Of a stretch of 64,000 nucleotides of DNA, positions 1 to 8,183 are shown one piece after another (within the stretch, counting starts at the first letter, position 1; every line of letters starts with the position of its first letter). The notes below the pieces were generated by a model, which saw nothing but the letters and a program-made list of their open reading frames with translations, made no database searches and had not been told where the DNA came from. The position numbers and the translations under genes were made by a program. The DNA is taken from assembly GCF_900114185.1 (NCBI RefSeq), contig NZ_FOSE01000002.1, forward strand, positions 559,909-623,908. The letters are read 5' to 3'. This DNA comes from Cellulomonas sp. KH9. GTDB taxonomy: Bacteria; Actinomycetota; Actinomycetes; Actinomycetales; Cellulomonadaceae.

Positions 1-293
1 GCAGGCTTCACGGCGTCACCGACGGACGCCTTGGCTGCGGGGCGGGACTTGGCGCTCGTCGCGGCGACCGCACGCCCGGCGGTGCCGAGGTCGTTGACGT
101 CGATGCCGGCCGTGCCGAGCCCGCGCACCACGGCGCGCAGCCGCTTGGGTCCCTCGACGCCGGCGGCCTCGCAGGCGGCGCGCACGGCCGCACTGTCGAC
201 GCTGCCGTGGGTCCGCCCACGCAGGACCAGCTCCTGCAGCGCAGGGTGCTGGAACTCGCGCGGAAGTGCGGGGTGGGGGGTCTGGGACGTCAC
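1..293 (-). CDS. rpoD: RNA polymerase principal sigma factor, N-terminal part only
   Basis: The gene runs off the left edge, so only about 97 N-terminal residues are seen. They start MTSQTPHPALPREFQHPALQ and continue with ELVLRGRTHG and AACEAAGVEG. This resembles the region 1.1 prologue of actinobacterial housekeeping sigma factors, which keeps free sigma from binding DNA. The GTG at 293 is preceded by GAAAGGTCG, a reasonable ribosome-binding site. The diagnostic regions 2-4 lie outside the window, so the call rests on the prologue alone. A group-2 sigma factor is a possible alternative. Confidence 0.62.
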   Translation of the reverse strand, partial: MTSQTPHPALPREFQHPALQELVLRGRTHGSVDSAAVRAACEAAGVEGPKRLRAVVRGLGTAGIDVNDLGTAGRAVAATSAKSRPAAKASVGDAVKP

Positions 294-621
294 GAACGAC
301 CTTTCGTCAGCGCGGCAACCGGAACCGAGGGGAGTCCGAAGGACCGGGAGACAGACGGATATTGTACCGACCCACGGGGGCACGCCGCGCGTGCTGTCGA
401 GCGCGCGCCGACGACGGCCGAGCCGAACTCCGGGGTCGACCTGCTGCAACGCCGGGGGCGCGCCGGGCATTCCCGCCGGGCGCGCCGGGCGTGCCGGGCA
501 CGACCGCACGGCGGGCGCCGCGACGGATCGAGGCGCGTCAGCCAGGGCGCGGGACCACGACGGGGCCGCGGACGTCGGCTCCAGGAGCGGACGCCGGACC
601 GGGAGAGCTGAGCCGGCAGCC
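294..621. other. 330-bp gene-free leader between the sigma gene and the Usp gene
   Basis: No convincing coding frame is seen. The stretch is the 5' region of the leftward sigma gene. On the minus strand it holds a TACAAT hexamer at 366-361 that can act as a -10 box, leaving an untranslated leader of about 60 nt. No terminator-like hairpin stands out. Confidence 0.5.
361..366 (-). promoter_or_regulatory. Candidate -10 box for the sigma factor gene
   Basis: TACAAT on the minus strand is one of the best -10 matches in this GC-rich window and lies 67 nt before the GTG. There is no good -35 at 16-18 bp: the nearest TTGACA-like hexamer (TCGACA, 400-395) is 28 bp away. Confidence 0.35.
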
Positions 622-1014
622 TCAGGCGGTGGGCTTGACCGTGAGGACCGGGCAGGGCGCGTCGAACAGGACGCGCTGCGCGTTGGACCCCAGGATCAGC
701 TTGCCGACGGGGCTGCGGCGGCGCAGGCCCAGGACGACGAGCTCCGCACCGACCTCCTCCGCCGTGCTGATGAGGTCGTCCGCGACGTCCCCACCGTCCA
801 GCAGGCGGACGTCGTGCGCGACGCCGATCGCGTCGAGCTCCTCGCGCACCCGCACCAGCGCCTGCTCGGTCTCGGCGCGCCGCTCCGGGGTCTCGTCGGG
901 CCGCGCACTCAGGACGACCACGACCGTCAGCGAGCGTCGCTGCGCCTCCGTGACGGCGGCGTCCAGCGCCGCGTGACCCTCCGGGGTCGCCAGGTAGCCG
1001 ACCACGATCCCCAT
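622..1014 (-). CDS. Universal stress protein, UspA family
   Basis: A 130-residue single Usp domain. Beta-strand 1 (MGIVVGYLATPEGHAAL) and the C-terminal nucleotide-binding segment GLRRRSPVGKLILGS (residues 96-110) followed by PCPVLTVKP are typical of the ATP-binding Usp class. The length matches the family. The start is well supported by a GGAGGAGGAGCGACG ribosome-binding site, and a TAGCGT hexamer at 1058-1053 could be its -10. It probably acts as a cytosolic stress or dormancy factor; the exact role is not deducible. Confidence 0.88.
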   Translation of the reverse strand: MGIVVGYLATPEGHAALDAAVTEAQRRSLTVVVVLSARPDETPERRAETEQALVRVREELDAIGVAHDVRLLDGGDVADDLISTAEEVGAELVVLGLRRRSPVGKLILGSNAQRVLFDAPCPVLTVKPTA

Positions 1015-1116
1015 CGTCGCTCCTCCTCCTGGCCGCGCCGGCCTCGGGCGCGACGCTACCCGAGCACGGGACCGCCGACGACCTCGGCGCGCGCACGGTG
1101 TGCCCTCGGCCTCGTC

Positions 1117-2235
1117 TCATGCGCCGGCACGCGCCCACCCGGGGGCGAGCCCGGCGTCGAGCGCGGTGCGCAGGAGATGCGCCAGGCGGTACGCGGGATC
1201 GTCCCGCAGCGCCCGGTCGATCAGCACCGCGGCGCGCGCACCGTCGCCCTCCCACCAGGCCAGCGTGGCCAGCAGCGTGGTCGCGGGAGCCTGTGCTCCC
1301 CGACGGCCGTGCGCCACGACGTCCTGCAGCGCCCGGCGTACCGCCGTCACCTCCTCGCCGGGCGGCAGGCCCGCGGCCGGGTCCACGAGCCGCCCCACGG
1401 CTGTCCGCAGCTCGGCGTCCTCGTCCGCGCCGCCGGGTGCGAGGGCACGCTCGGGCAGGGTGCCGGCCCCGGGCAGCGCGGCGACGAGCACGGCGTCCCG
1501 CACCCGGCGGTCGTGCAGTCCCGCCTCCACGCGCCCGAGCAGGGCGGCACGGGAGGCGTGGCGTGGCCGCACCGGGTCGTCCGCGACGAGCGCGCGCCAC
1601 GCGACGAGAGCCTCGACCCGCCACCGCGACAGGGCACCGGGGCCGTCCGCCGTCGCGCGCGCGCGGGCCTCGGTGCGTCGGCGGCGCACCCGGGCGACGG
1701 CGCGCCGGACGTCGCCCGGCGCCGTCACGACCTGGCCCAGCGACTGCCGGTCGGACGCCACGACGGACCCGGCGAGCACCATCTCCGCGCCGGCGCGCGT
1801 GGACTCCAGGTCGCTGAGCGGCCGCCCGCCCGGTGGGCAGCACCCGTCGTCGCACGACAGGCAGCGGTACGTCGTCCGGTCGACCACGACCACCTCGACA
1901 CCCCCGAACGGCACGTCGAACGCCTCGGCCACGTGCGCCACCGCGGCGTCGACGCCCTGGTCGGAGCCCGCAGCGCTGCCCGCGGTGTAGAGGACGAGCA
2001 CGGACCGGCGCGCGCCGTCGCGGTCGAGGTGGGTCGCCAGCGCCCGCGCGACCTGCGGACCGTGGAGCACGTCCGCGAGGTCGGGCAGGTCGACCCGGGC
2101 GACCAGCCCGACGCGGCCGCGCGCTCCCCGCAGGCTGACGGCGACGGCGCTGTCCCGGGGCTGGAAACCCAGCAGATGAGGGACGAGGGCGAGCAGCTCA
2201 CGTGGCTCGTGGAGCCGGAGGACGAGGGGTTTCAT
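1117..2235 (-). CDS. DUF4192 family protein
   Basis: A 372-residue protein starting MKPLVLRLHEPRELLALVPHLLGF with the conserved tract GFQPRDSAV. Near residue 122 it has the Cys-rich CLSCDDGCCPPGG loop followed by PLSDLEST, which I associate with the actinobacterial DUF4192 family. The ATG at 2235 was chosen because conserved sequence begins there, although the frame stays open much further upstream. The C-terminal half is Arg/Ala-rich and helical. Function is unknown. It sits between the stress protein and the isoprenyl synthase cluster, as in other actinobacteria. Confidence 0.85.
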   Translation of the reverse strand: MKPLVLRLHEPRELLALVPHLLGFQPRDSAVAVSLRGARGRVGLVARVDLPDLADVLHGPQVARALATHLDRDGARRSVLVLYTAGSAAGSDQGVDAAVAHVAEAFDVPFGGVEVVVVDRTTYRCLSCDDGCCPPGGRPLSDLESTRAGAEMVLAGSVVASDRQSLGQVVTAPGDVRRAVARVRRRRTEARARATADGPGALSRWRVEALVAWRALVADDPVRPRHASRAALLGRVEAGLHDRRVRDAVLVAALPGAGTLPERALAPGGADEDAELRTAVGRLVDPAAGLPPGEEVTAVRRALQDVVAHGRRGAQAPATTLLATLAWWEGDGARAAVLIDRALRDDPAYRLAHLLRTALDAGLAPGWARAGA

Positions 2236-2388
2236 GGGTTCACCGAAGCGGGTCGGGTCGACGACCGGTGCGTGTGACGGCGGAACTGTGGGCACGCTGC
2301 GTCGTCGGCTTCCTGTGGTCGGGTCGGGGCCCGTCGCGCCGACCTGCGCTCCCCCGGGTCGTCGGCTCACGCCCCCGGCCGGCGCGAC

Positions 2389-2400
2389 TACCCTGGCGCC
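2389..2400 (+). promoter_or_regulatory. Leaderless promoter of the lipoprotein gene
   Basis: TACCCT (2389-2394) lies 6 nt before the GTG at 2401 with no Shine-Dalgarno, so transcription probably starts at the start codon. Confidence 0.5.
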
Positions 2401-2916
2401 GTGCCCCGCCCGACGACACCCGCCCTGGTCGCAGCCCTCGCGCTCGGCACGGTGCTGACGGCCGGGTGCACGACGACGCCGGCGCCCGCCCCCACGTCGT
2501 CCCCGAGCACCGCGAGCGCGACCCCGACGCCCGGTGAGCCGCTGCTGACGGACGACATCGCCGAGGACTCGGCGGTCGGAACGCTCGCCCCGGGGTTCCC
2601 CACCGACCTGGTGCCGGTGCCCCCGGACGCGGAGATCCTCGTCTCGTCCGCCGAGCCCGTCGCGGACGGGATGCTGCGCATCAGCCTCAACGTGCGGACG
2701 GGGCAGGACACCGCGGCCCTGCTCGACGCCGTGCGCGCACCACTGGTCGGTGCCGGGTTCGCCGAGGCCCCGCCCGCCGTGCCCGAACCGGGCCTTGCCG
2801 CCCAGACCACGTTCGCCCGCTCGGACGGCGCGGAGCTGGTCGTCGTGGGCATCCTGGACCGCGACGGGCAGCGCACGATGACGCTCGGGGGGACGGTCGG
2901 CGCACCCTCCCCCTAG
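2401..2916 (+). CDS. Putative secreted lipoprotein
   Basis: A 171-residue protein with a hydrophobic signal (residues 7-20) ending in the lipobox LTAGC, which predicts a lipidated Cys23. A Thr/Pro/Ser-rich linker (24-46) follows, then a roughly 120-residue globular domain without recognised motifs. It is likely anchored on the outer face of the membrane. The GTG start is set by the adjacent TACCCT promoter. Its TAG stop forms the first three bases of the next gene's -10 box, so the two genes are closely packed but probably transcribed separately. Function is not recognised. Confidence 0.75.
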   Translation: MPRPTTPALVAALALGTVLTAGCTTTPAPAPTSSPSTASATPTPGEPLLTDDIAEDSAVGTLAPGFPTDLVPVPPDAEILVSSAEPVADGMLRISLNVRTGQDTAALLDAVRAPLVGAGFAEAPPAVPEPGLAAQTTFARSDGAELVVVGILDRDGQRTMTLGGTVGAPSP

Positions 2917-2925
2917 GGTGGGTCC
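2914..2925 (+). promoter_or_regulatory. Leaderless promoter of the isoprenyl synthase gene, nested in a stop codon
   Basis: TAGGGT (2914-2919) is 6 nt before the GTG at 2926, and its TAG is the stop codon of the preceding lipoprotein gene. Confidence 0.5.
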
Positions 2926-4044
2926 GTGCCCACCGCGAACGCTGCTCTGGTCGACCGTGAGAACCTCCGTGCCGGCGTCGACGCGGCCCTCGCCAGGCAC
3001 GTCACGGCGCTGCGCGACACCGCCCTGGCGATCAGCCCGGACGCCTCCCCACTGGCGGACGCGGTCGAGCGGATGCTCGCCGGCGGCAAGCGGCTGCGCG
3101 CGGCGTTCTGCTACTGGTCCTGGCGCGCCCACGGCGGGGTTCCCGGGGACGACCGCGAGGTGGCGGTCCTGCGGGCGGGTGCGGCCCTCGAGCTCTTCCA
3201 GGCGGCCGCCCTGTTCCACGACGACGTGATGGACGACTCGTCGACCCGGCGCGGTCTGCCCACCGCGCACCGCGTCTTCGCCGACGACCACGTCGCCGCG
3301 GACCGTCGCGGCGAGCCCCGGCGCTTCGGGGACGGGGTCGCGATCCTGCTGGGCGACCTCGCGCTCGTCGCCAGCGACGACGAGATGTCGCACGCACTGA
3401 CCGGTGTGCCGGAGCCGGTCGCACGCGCGGCACGATCGGTGTACGCGCTCATGCGGACCGAGGTGACGATCGGCCAGTACCTCGACCTGGTCGCGCAGAC
3501 GATGCCCTGGGGCGACCCGGCGGAGGACGAGCGCCGGGCTCGCGAGGTGGTGCGGACCAAGGCGGCGCGGTACAGCGTGGAGCACCCGATCGTCCTCGGG
3601 GCCGCGCTCGCCGGTGCCGACGAGGACGCCCTGGCCGGCTGCCGTGCGGTGGGGCTGCCGCTCGGCGAGGCGTTCCAGCTGCGGGACGACCTGCTGGGCG
3701 TCCTGGGCGACCCGTCCACGACGGGCAAGCCCACCGGCGACGACCTGCGCGAGGGCAAGCGCACCGTGCTCGTCGCGCGCGCGCTGGCACGGGCGACGGA
3801 GACGGGCGACAGCGACGCCGTCGCCACCCTCACCCGCCGCGTCGGCGACGCGGACCTCGACGCGGACGGCGTCGCCGAGGTCACGGCTCTGCTGGTGCGC
3901 ACCGGCGCGGTCGCCGAGGTGGAGGAGCTCATCGAGGACCTGCGCGAGCAGGCGTTCACCCAGATCGAGGCGCAGGGCTGGCCCGAGCCGGCACGCAGCG
4001 CGCTCATCGCGCTCGCGCGGGCGGCGGTCGACCGCACGGCCTGA
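2926..4044 (+). CDS. Polyprenyl (isoprenyl) diphosphate synthase
   Basis: A 372-residue trans-isoprenyl diphosphate synthase. The first Asp-rich motif is HDDVMDDS (DDxxD at 99-103). The second is FQLRDDLLG (254-258), where the usual final Asp is Gly. GGKRLRA and TGKPTGDDLREGKRT are the conserved substrate-binding segments. It condenses IPP with allylic diphosphates to give C15-C20 or longer chains for quinones, carotenoids or cell-wall lipid carriers; chain length cannot be read from sequence. It resembles the IdsA-type enzymes of mycobacteria, also encoded near an Rv2175c homologue and a Ser/Thr kinase. Confidence 0.92.
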   Translation: MPTANAALVDRENLRAGVDAALARHVTALRDTALAISPDASPLADAVERMLAGGKRLRAAFCYWSWRAHGGVPGDDREVAVLRAGAALELFQAAALFHDDVMDDSSTRRGLPTAHRVFADDHVAADRRGEPRRFGDGVAILLGDLALVASDDEMSHALTGVPEPVARAARSVYALMRTEVTIGQYLDLVAQTMPWGDPAEDERRAREVVRTKAARYSVEHPIVLGAALAGADEDALAGCRAVGLPLGEAFQLRDDLLGVLGDPSTTGKPTGDDLREGKRTVLVARALARATETGDSDAVATLTRRVGDADLDADGVAEVTALLVRTGAVAEVEELIEDLREQAFTQIEAQGWPEPARSALIALARAAVDRTA

Positions 4045-4093
4045 GCGGCGCCCTCGCGGGCCGTCGGCGCCCGTCAGCCGGCGGCCGCGTCGG

Positions 4094-4504
4094 TCAGAGC
4101 ATCGCCTGCGCGACCCGCCGCACCTCGGTCTTGCGACCGGCGCGCAGGGCCTCGATCGGCGGGACACCCAGCGACTCCTCGACGCGGAAGAGCCACGCGA
4201 GCGTCTCCTCGTCCGAGAATCCGTCGTCCCCGAGCACGGTCAGCGTGCCCTGCAGGGACGCCAGCACCGTCCACGGGCGGTCGTCCGACGGGACGTCGGG
4301 CGCGGCCGGGTTGGCGAGGTGGCCCGGCACGAGGAAGGCCGCGGGCACGCTCATGACCGGCGGGGTACCGCGCCGCACCCCGACGAGCTTGCGCTCCTGC
4401 AGGAGGCGACGCACCTTGCCGGGGTCGACACCGAGCATCTGCGCGACGTCCGGGACGGTCAGCCACGCGCCGACCAGCTGGTCCAGATCCGAGGGCGAAG
4501 TCAC
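4094..4504 (-). CDS. Rv2175c-type DNA-binding protein
   Basis: A 136-residue protein with an N-terminal excisionase/MerR-like winged helix (WLTVPDVAQMLGVDPGKVRRLLQERK). A C-terminal domain ends in FRVEESLGVPPIEALRAGRKTEVRRVAQAML and is characteristic of the M. tuberculosis Rv2175c family. That protein is a phosphorylation target of the neighbouring kinase PknL, and a Ser/Thr kinase gene lies 1.6 kb away here too. The GTG start follows TAGGCT by 6 nt, suggesting a leaderless mRNA. DNA target unknown. Confidence 0.85.
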   Translation of the reverse strand: MTSPSDLDQLVGAWLTVPDVAQMLGVDPGKVRRLLQERKLVGVRRGTPPVMSVPAAFLVPGHLANPAAPDVPSDDRPWTVLASLQGTLTVLGDDGFSDEETLAWLFRVEESLGVPPIEALRAGRKTEVRRVAQAML

Positions 4505-4516
4505 CCTGTCAGCCTA
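4505..4516 (-). promoter_or_regulatory. Leaderless promoter of the Rv2175c-type gene
   Basis: TAGGCT (4516-4511) is followed by GACAGG and then the GTG at 4504. Confidence 0.45.
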
Positions 4517-4578
4517 CGGGTCCCACGTCGGAGGGCCGTCATCGGCGCTCAGGACTTCCCGTCCTGGACATTGTCGTC

Positions 4579-4584
4579 TAGCGT
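4579..4584 (+). promoter_or_regulatory. Possible -10 box for the LysM transglycosylase gene
   Basis: TAGCGT lies 110 nt upstream of the ATG at 4695 with no clear -35. A long leader would follow. I looked for the conserved blocks of a c-di-AMP riboswitch here and did not find them. Confidence 0.25.
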
Positions 4585-4694
4585 CGAACGACGTCACACC
4601 TGTCACATCAGCACCACCAGTCACTCGGTGCCCGTGCTGACGGGGTGCCGCCGACCATCGACGCACCACCACTGACCACCGCCTGGGGGGGCCA

Positions 4695-6038
4695 ATGTCC
4701 GCACTCTCTCCGCGCCCGCGCACCGTGGCGCGTGCCGCGTCCGGGACGGGTGCCACGCTCGCGCTCGCGACCGTCGCGCTCGCCGCGACCGGGACCGCCG
4801 GCCACGCCGCCGACTACACCGTCCGCGACGGTGACACGCTCACGTCCATCGCCAAGCGCACCGGCACGACCGTCGCCCGTCTGGCCGCCGACAACGCGCT
4901 GGCGGACCCGTCACGCGTCCGCTCCGGACAGATCCTGCGCGTCCCCGACGCGGCACCGGCCACCACGGCCGCACCCGTCGCCGCCGGGACGTCGTACACC
5001 GTGCGGTCGGGCGACACGGTCTCGGGCATCGCCGCACGCCACGGCACCACGGTGGCCGCGGTCGTGGCCGCCAACGGGCTCGACGCGCGCGCCTTCGTCC
5101 GCGCCGGGCAGACCCTCACGATCCCCGGAGCGGCAGGAGGCGTCGCCGCCCCCGCGCCGGCAGCGGCCGGCGGCAGCAGCTACACCGTGCAGCGCGGGGA
5201 CACCGTGTCCGCCGTCGCGGCACGCCACGGCACCACCGTCGCCGCCGTCGTCGCGGCCAACGGCCTGGACGCGCGCGCGTTCATCCGCGCCGGGCAGACC
5301 CTCACGATCCCCGGCGCCGACGCAGCCCGACCCGCCGCTCCGCAGGCGAGCTCCGCGCAGCCCGCCGCGACCGGCACGACGTACACGGTCCGCAGCGGTG
5401 ACACGGTGTCCGCCATCGCCTCGCGGCACGGCACCACGGTCCCGGCCGTCGTCGCGGCCAACGGCCTCGACGCGCGCGCCACGATCCGTGCCGGTCAGCA
5501 GCTGACCGTGCCGGGCACCGCCGCGGCACCGCAGGCCGCCGCTGCCACGCAGCTCGTCGGCAACACGTTCGCCGGTCGCACCTACTCGTCCCAGGTCGTC
5601 GACGCGGCCAACCAGAACAAGCGGAGCCTGCTCGCGGCGGGGGCGCCGTCGCGGGCCGACATGCAGGCCAAGGTCGCCGCCACGGCCCGCGCGATGGGCG
5701 TCGACCCGGCACTCGCCCAGGCCGTCGCCCACCAGGAGTCGGGCTTCGACCACACGGCCGTCTCCCCCGCCAACGCGATCGGGACGATGCAGGTGATCCC
5801 GTCGTCCGGCGAGTGGGCGTCGCAGCTCGTGGGACGCCAGCTGAACCTCCTCGACCCGGATGACAACGTCGTGGCGGGCGTCGCGATCCTGCGGTCGCTC
5901 GTGCGCACGTCCGACGACCTGCCGACCGCGATCGCGTCGTACTACCAGGGCGCGGGCTCCGTGAAGCGCAACGGCATGTACGCCGACACGCGCCGGTACG
6001 TGGCGAACGTCCAGACGCTCATGACGCGATTCGGCTGA
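4695..6038 (+). CDS. LysM-repeat lytic transglycosylase
   Basis: A 447-residue exported cell-wall hydrolase. A signal peptide (1-38, ending GTAGHA) is followed by four LysM domains (about 41-84, 101-144, 163-206, 230-273; each YTVxxGDTxxxIAxRxGTTV). The C-terminal SLT domain (about 325-447) has the catalytic Glu in HQESGF (E348), AIGTMQV and YYQGAGSV. It should bind peptidoglycan through the LysM repeats and cleave the glycan strand to anhydro-muropeptides. A GGGGGG tract 4 nt before the ATG is the likely ribosome-binding site. Its position between a DNA-binding protein and a PASTA kinase suggests a shared role in wall growth control. Confidence 0.93.
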   Translation: MSALSPRPRTVARAASGTGATLALATVALAATGTAGHAADYTVRDGDTLTSIAKRTGTTVARLAADNALADPSRVRSGQILRVPDAAPATTAAPVAAGTSYTVRSGDTVSGIAARHGTTVAAVVAANGLDARAFVRAGQTLTIPGAAGGVAAPAPAAAGGSSYTVQRGDTVSAVAARHGTTVAAVVAANGLDARAFIRAGQTLTIPGADAARPAAPQASSAQPAATGTTYTVRSGDTVSAIASRHGTTVPAVVAANGLDARATIRAGQQLTVPGTAAAPQAAAATQLVGNTFAGRTYSSQVVDAANQNKRSLLAAGAPSRADMQAKVAATARAMGVDPALAQAVAHQESGFDHTAVSPANAIGTMQVIPSSGEWASQLVGRQLNLLDPDDNVVAGVAILRSLVRTSDDLPTAIASYYQGAGSVKRNGMYADTRRYVANVQTLMTRFG

Positions 6039-6074
6039 CCCGCGCGGCTCCCGAGATCCGCCGCCGCCCGACCG

Positions 6075-6087
6075 TAGACTGCCGCGC
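6075..6087 (+). promoter_or_regulatory. Leaderless promoter of the PASTA kinase gene
   Basis: TAGACT (6075-6080), 7-nt gap, GTG at 6088; no Shine-Dalgarno. Confidence 0.5.
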
Positions 6088-8070
6088 GTGGGAACCACTG
6101 TCACCGATCCGCTCGTCGGCCGCCTGGTCGACGGGCGGTACGAGGTCGTGTCGCGCATCGCGCGCGGCGGGATGGCGACGGTGTACCTGGCGGTCGACCG
6201 ACGCCTCGACCGCGAGGTCGCGCTGAAGGTCATGCACCCGCACCTCGCCGAGGGGGCGCAGGGCGGCGCGTTCATCGCGCGCTTCCGGCGTGAGGCGCGC
6301 AGCGCCGCACGGCTGACCCACCCCGGCATCGTCGGGGTGCTCGACCAGGGTCTCGACGGCGAGACCAGCTACCTGACCATGGAGTACGTCGACGGCTCGA
6401 ACGTGCGACGCCGCCTGGCCGAGCAGGGCGCGCTGCGCGTCGGCGAGGCGCTGCGCATCACCGAGGCCGTGCTCGACGCCCTCTCCGCGGCCCACCGCAC
6501 GGGTCTGGTGCACCGCGACGTCAAGCCGGAGAACGTGCTGATCGCGTCCGACGACCGCGTGCGCGTCGCGGACTTCGGTCTCGCCCGTGCGGTCACCGAG
6601 GTGACCGCCACGACGACCGGCACGGTGCTCGGCACCGTCGCGTACCTCGCGCCCGAGCTCGTCCGGCAGGGCACCAGCGACGCACGCACCGACGTCTACG
6701 CGGTCGGCGTGATGCTGTTCGAGATGCTCACGGGCCGCCAGCCCTTCACCGGCGAGACACCGATCCAGGTCGCGTTCCAGCACGTCAGCTCCGAGATCCC
6801 CGCGCCGTCGACCCTCGTGGACTGGCTGCCCTCGGAGATCGACGAGCTCGTCGGCGCCCTCGCGGCGCACGCGCCGGACGACCGCCCGGTCGACGCCGGC
6901 GCCGCGCTCCAGCTCGTGCGACGCACGCGTGCCGCGCTCGACGGCGTCACCCTCGACCGGCGCGCGGACGTCCAGCCCACGGTCGTGCTCCCGGCAGCGA
7001 CCGACCCGGAGGAGTCCGACCTCACGCAGGACGACGACGCCGGCGCCCCCGACGACGACGCACTGACCACCCGGGTCCCCGTCGGGGCCCACGCGCACGG
7101 CGGCACCGTCGCGCTGCCCATCGGGCTGGGCGTGGTCGAGGCGACGCCACCGGCGGCCCGCACCCGACGCCGGTGGCCGTTCGTGGCGGCCGCCCTCGGC
7201 CTCGCCGCGCTGCTCGGGCTCGGCACGTGGTGGTACCTCGAGGTCGGGCCCGGCGCGTACACCTCGGTGCCCGCCGTCGTGGCGGAGGCCGAGGCCGACG
7301 CCGTCGCCGCGCTGGCGGCGGCGGGCCTCGCGCACGACAAGGCCGAGGCGTTCGACGACGAGGTCCCGCCCGGTGTGGTCGTCTCGACGGACCCGCCCGT
7401 CGGCGAGCCGGTCCGCAAGGACGGCACGGTGACGTACACGGTCTCGAAGGGGCCCGACCTCGTGGCCGTCCCCGAGGGCGTCGTCGGTGCCATGCAGGCG
7501 GACGCGGAGAAGACCCTGACCGACGCCGGCCTCACGGTCGGCTACGGCTCCCCCGTCCACGACGACGAGGCGCCCGCGGGCCAGGTCCTCACGGCGACGC
7601 TGCCCGACGGCGCCGAGGCGGCAGCGGGTGACGAGGTCAAGCGCGGGAGCACCGTCACGCTGGTGCTGTCGGACGGCCCCGCGCCCGTGACGGTCACCTC
7701 CGTGGTCGGCATCACCGTGGAGGACGCACAGGAGCAGCTGGCCGCGGACGCCCTCACCGTCGAGGCCACGGAGGAGTTCCACGACACGGTCCCGGCCGGC
7801 CGGATCATCGACCAGAGCCCGGCAGCGCGCGAGACGGCCCACCGCGGCGACGTGGTCACCGTGACGGTGTCCAAGGGCCCGCAGACCGTGCCGATGCCGG
7901 ACCTGACCGGCAAGCAGTTCGACAAGGCCAAGGCGGAGCTCGAGGCGCTCGGTCTCACGGCCCGGCGGGACAACGTGCTCGGCGGGATCTTCGGCACGGT
8001 GCGCTCCCAGAGCGTCCGCGCCGGTGACGCGGTGCCGAAGGGCACGGAGGTCGTGCTGCAGGTCGTGTGA
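6088..8070 (+). CDS. PASTA-domain Ser/Thr protein kinase
   Basis: A 660-residue membrane kinase. The Hanks kinase domain (about 17-285) has the glycine-rich loop ARGGMATVY, Lys47 in VALKVMHP, HRDVKPENV with catalytic Asp144, and DFGLA at 162-166. An acidic juxtamembrane linker leads to one transmembrane helix (about 363-382) and four extracellular PASTA repeats (about 391-660) that should sense muropeptides or lipid II. All catalytic residues are present. By position (Rv2175c homologue, isoprenyl synthase, class II DAHP synthase) it corresponds to M. tuberculosis PknL, but PknL lacks PASTA domains. The architecture is PknB-like. Confidence 0.93.
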   Translation: MGTTVTDPLVGRLVDGRYEVVSRIARGGMATVYLAVDRRLDREVALKVMHPHLAEGAQGGAFIARFRREARSAARLTHPGIVGVLDQGLDGETSYLTMEYVDGSNVRRRLAEQGALRVGEALRITEAVLDALSAAHRTGLVHRDVKPENVLIASDDRVRVADFGLARAVTEVTATTTGTVLGTVAYLAPELVRQGTSDARTDVYAVGVMLFEMLTGRQPFTGETPIQVAFQHVSSEIPAPSTLVDWLPSEIDELVGALAAHAPDDRPVDAGAALQLVRRTRAALDGVTLDRRADVQPTVVLPAATDPEESDLTQDDDAGAPDDDALTTRVPVGAHAHGGTVALPIGLGVVEATPPAARTRRRWPFVAAALGLAALLGLGTWWYLEVGPGAYTSVPAVVAEAEADAVAALAAAGLAHDKAEAFDDEVPPGVVVSTDPPVGEPVRKDGTVTYTVSKGPDLVAVPEGVVGAMQADAEKTLTDAGLTVGYGSPVHDDEAPAGQVLTATLPDGAEAAAGDEVKRGSTVTLVLSDGPAPVTVTSVVGITVEDAQEQLAADALTVEATEEFHDTVPAGRIIDQSPAARETAHRGDVVTVTVSKGPQTVPMPDLTGKQFDKAKAELEALGLTARRDNVLGGIFGTVRSQSVRAGDAVPKGTEVVLQVV

Positions 8071-8136
8071 CCGCCGGCCTCGTGCCACGCGGGCTGCCAC
8101 CCGGCACCGCGGCGAGCGACCGCGGGTCCCCGGACG

Positions 8137-8176
8137 GACGAGAGCCCCGGAGCGTCACCGCTCCGGGGCTCTCGTC
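8137..8176. terminator. Bidirectional terminator hairpin between kinase and DAHP synthase genes
   Basis: A perfect 18-bp stem with a TCAC loop (arms 8137-8154 and 8159-8176, core AGAGCCCCGGAGCG). It separates convergent genes. There is no long T-run, as is usual at high GC. Confidence 0.8.
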
Positions 8177-8183
8177 ACGCACC

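Noticed and set aside
361-400. TCGACA as a -35 for the TACAAT box upstream of the sigma gene
   Set aside because: The spacer would be 28 bp, too long for a normal promoter.
31-2277. A 748-codon open frame on the plus strand
   Set aside because: It is antisense to the sigma, Usp and DUF4192 genes, with Arg-rich composition and no start signal.
1117-4167. A 1016-codon open frame on the minus strand covering the DUF4192 gene and far beyond it
   Set aside because: Only the part from 2235 down is conserved; the rest is antisense to the lipoprotein and isoprenyl synthase genes and is open because stop codons are rare at this GC content.
4505-4694. A possible c-di-AMP riboswitch before the LysM transglycosylase gene
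   Set aside because: Such riboswitches often precede wall-hydrolase genes, but I could not find their conserved blocks or stem arrangement here.
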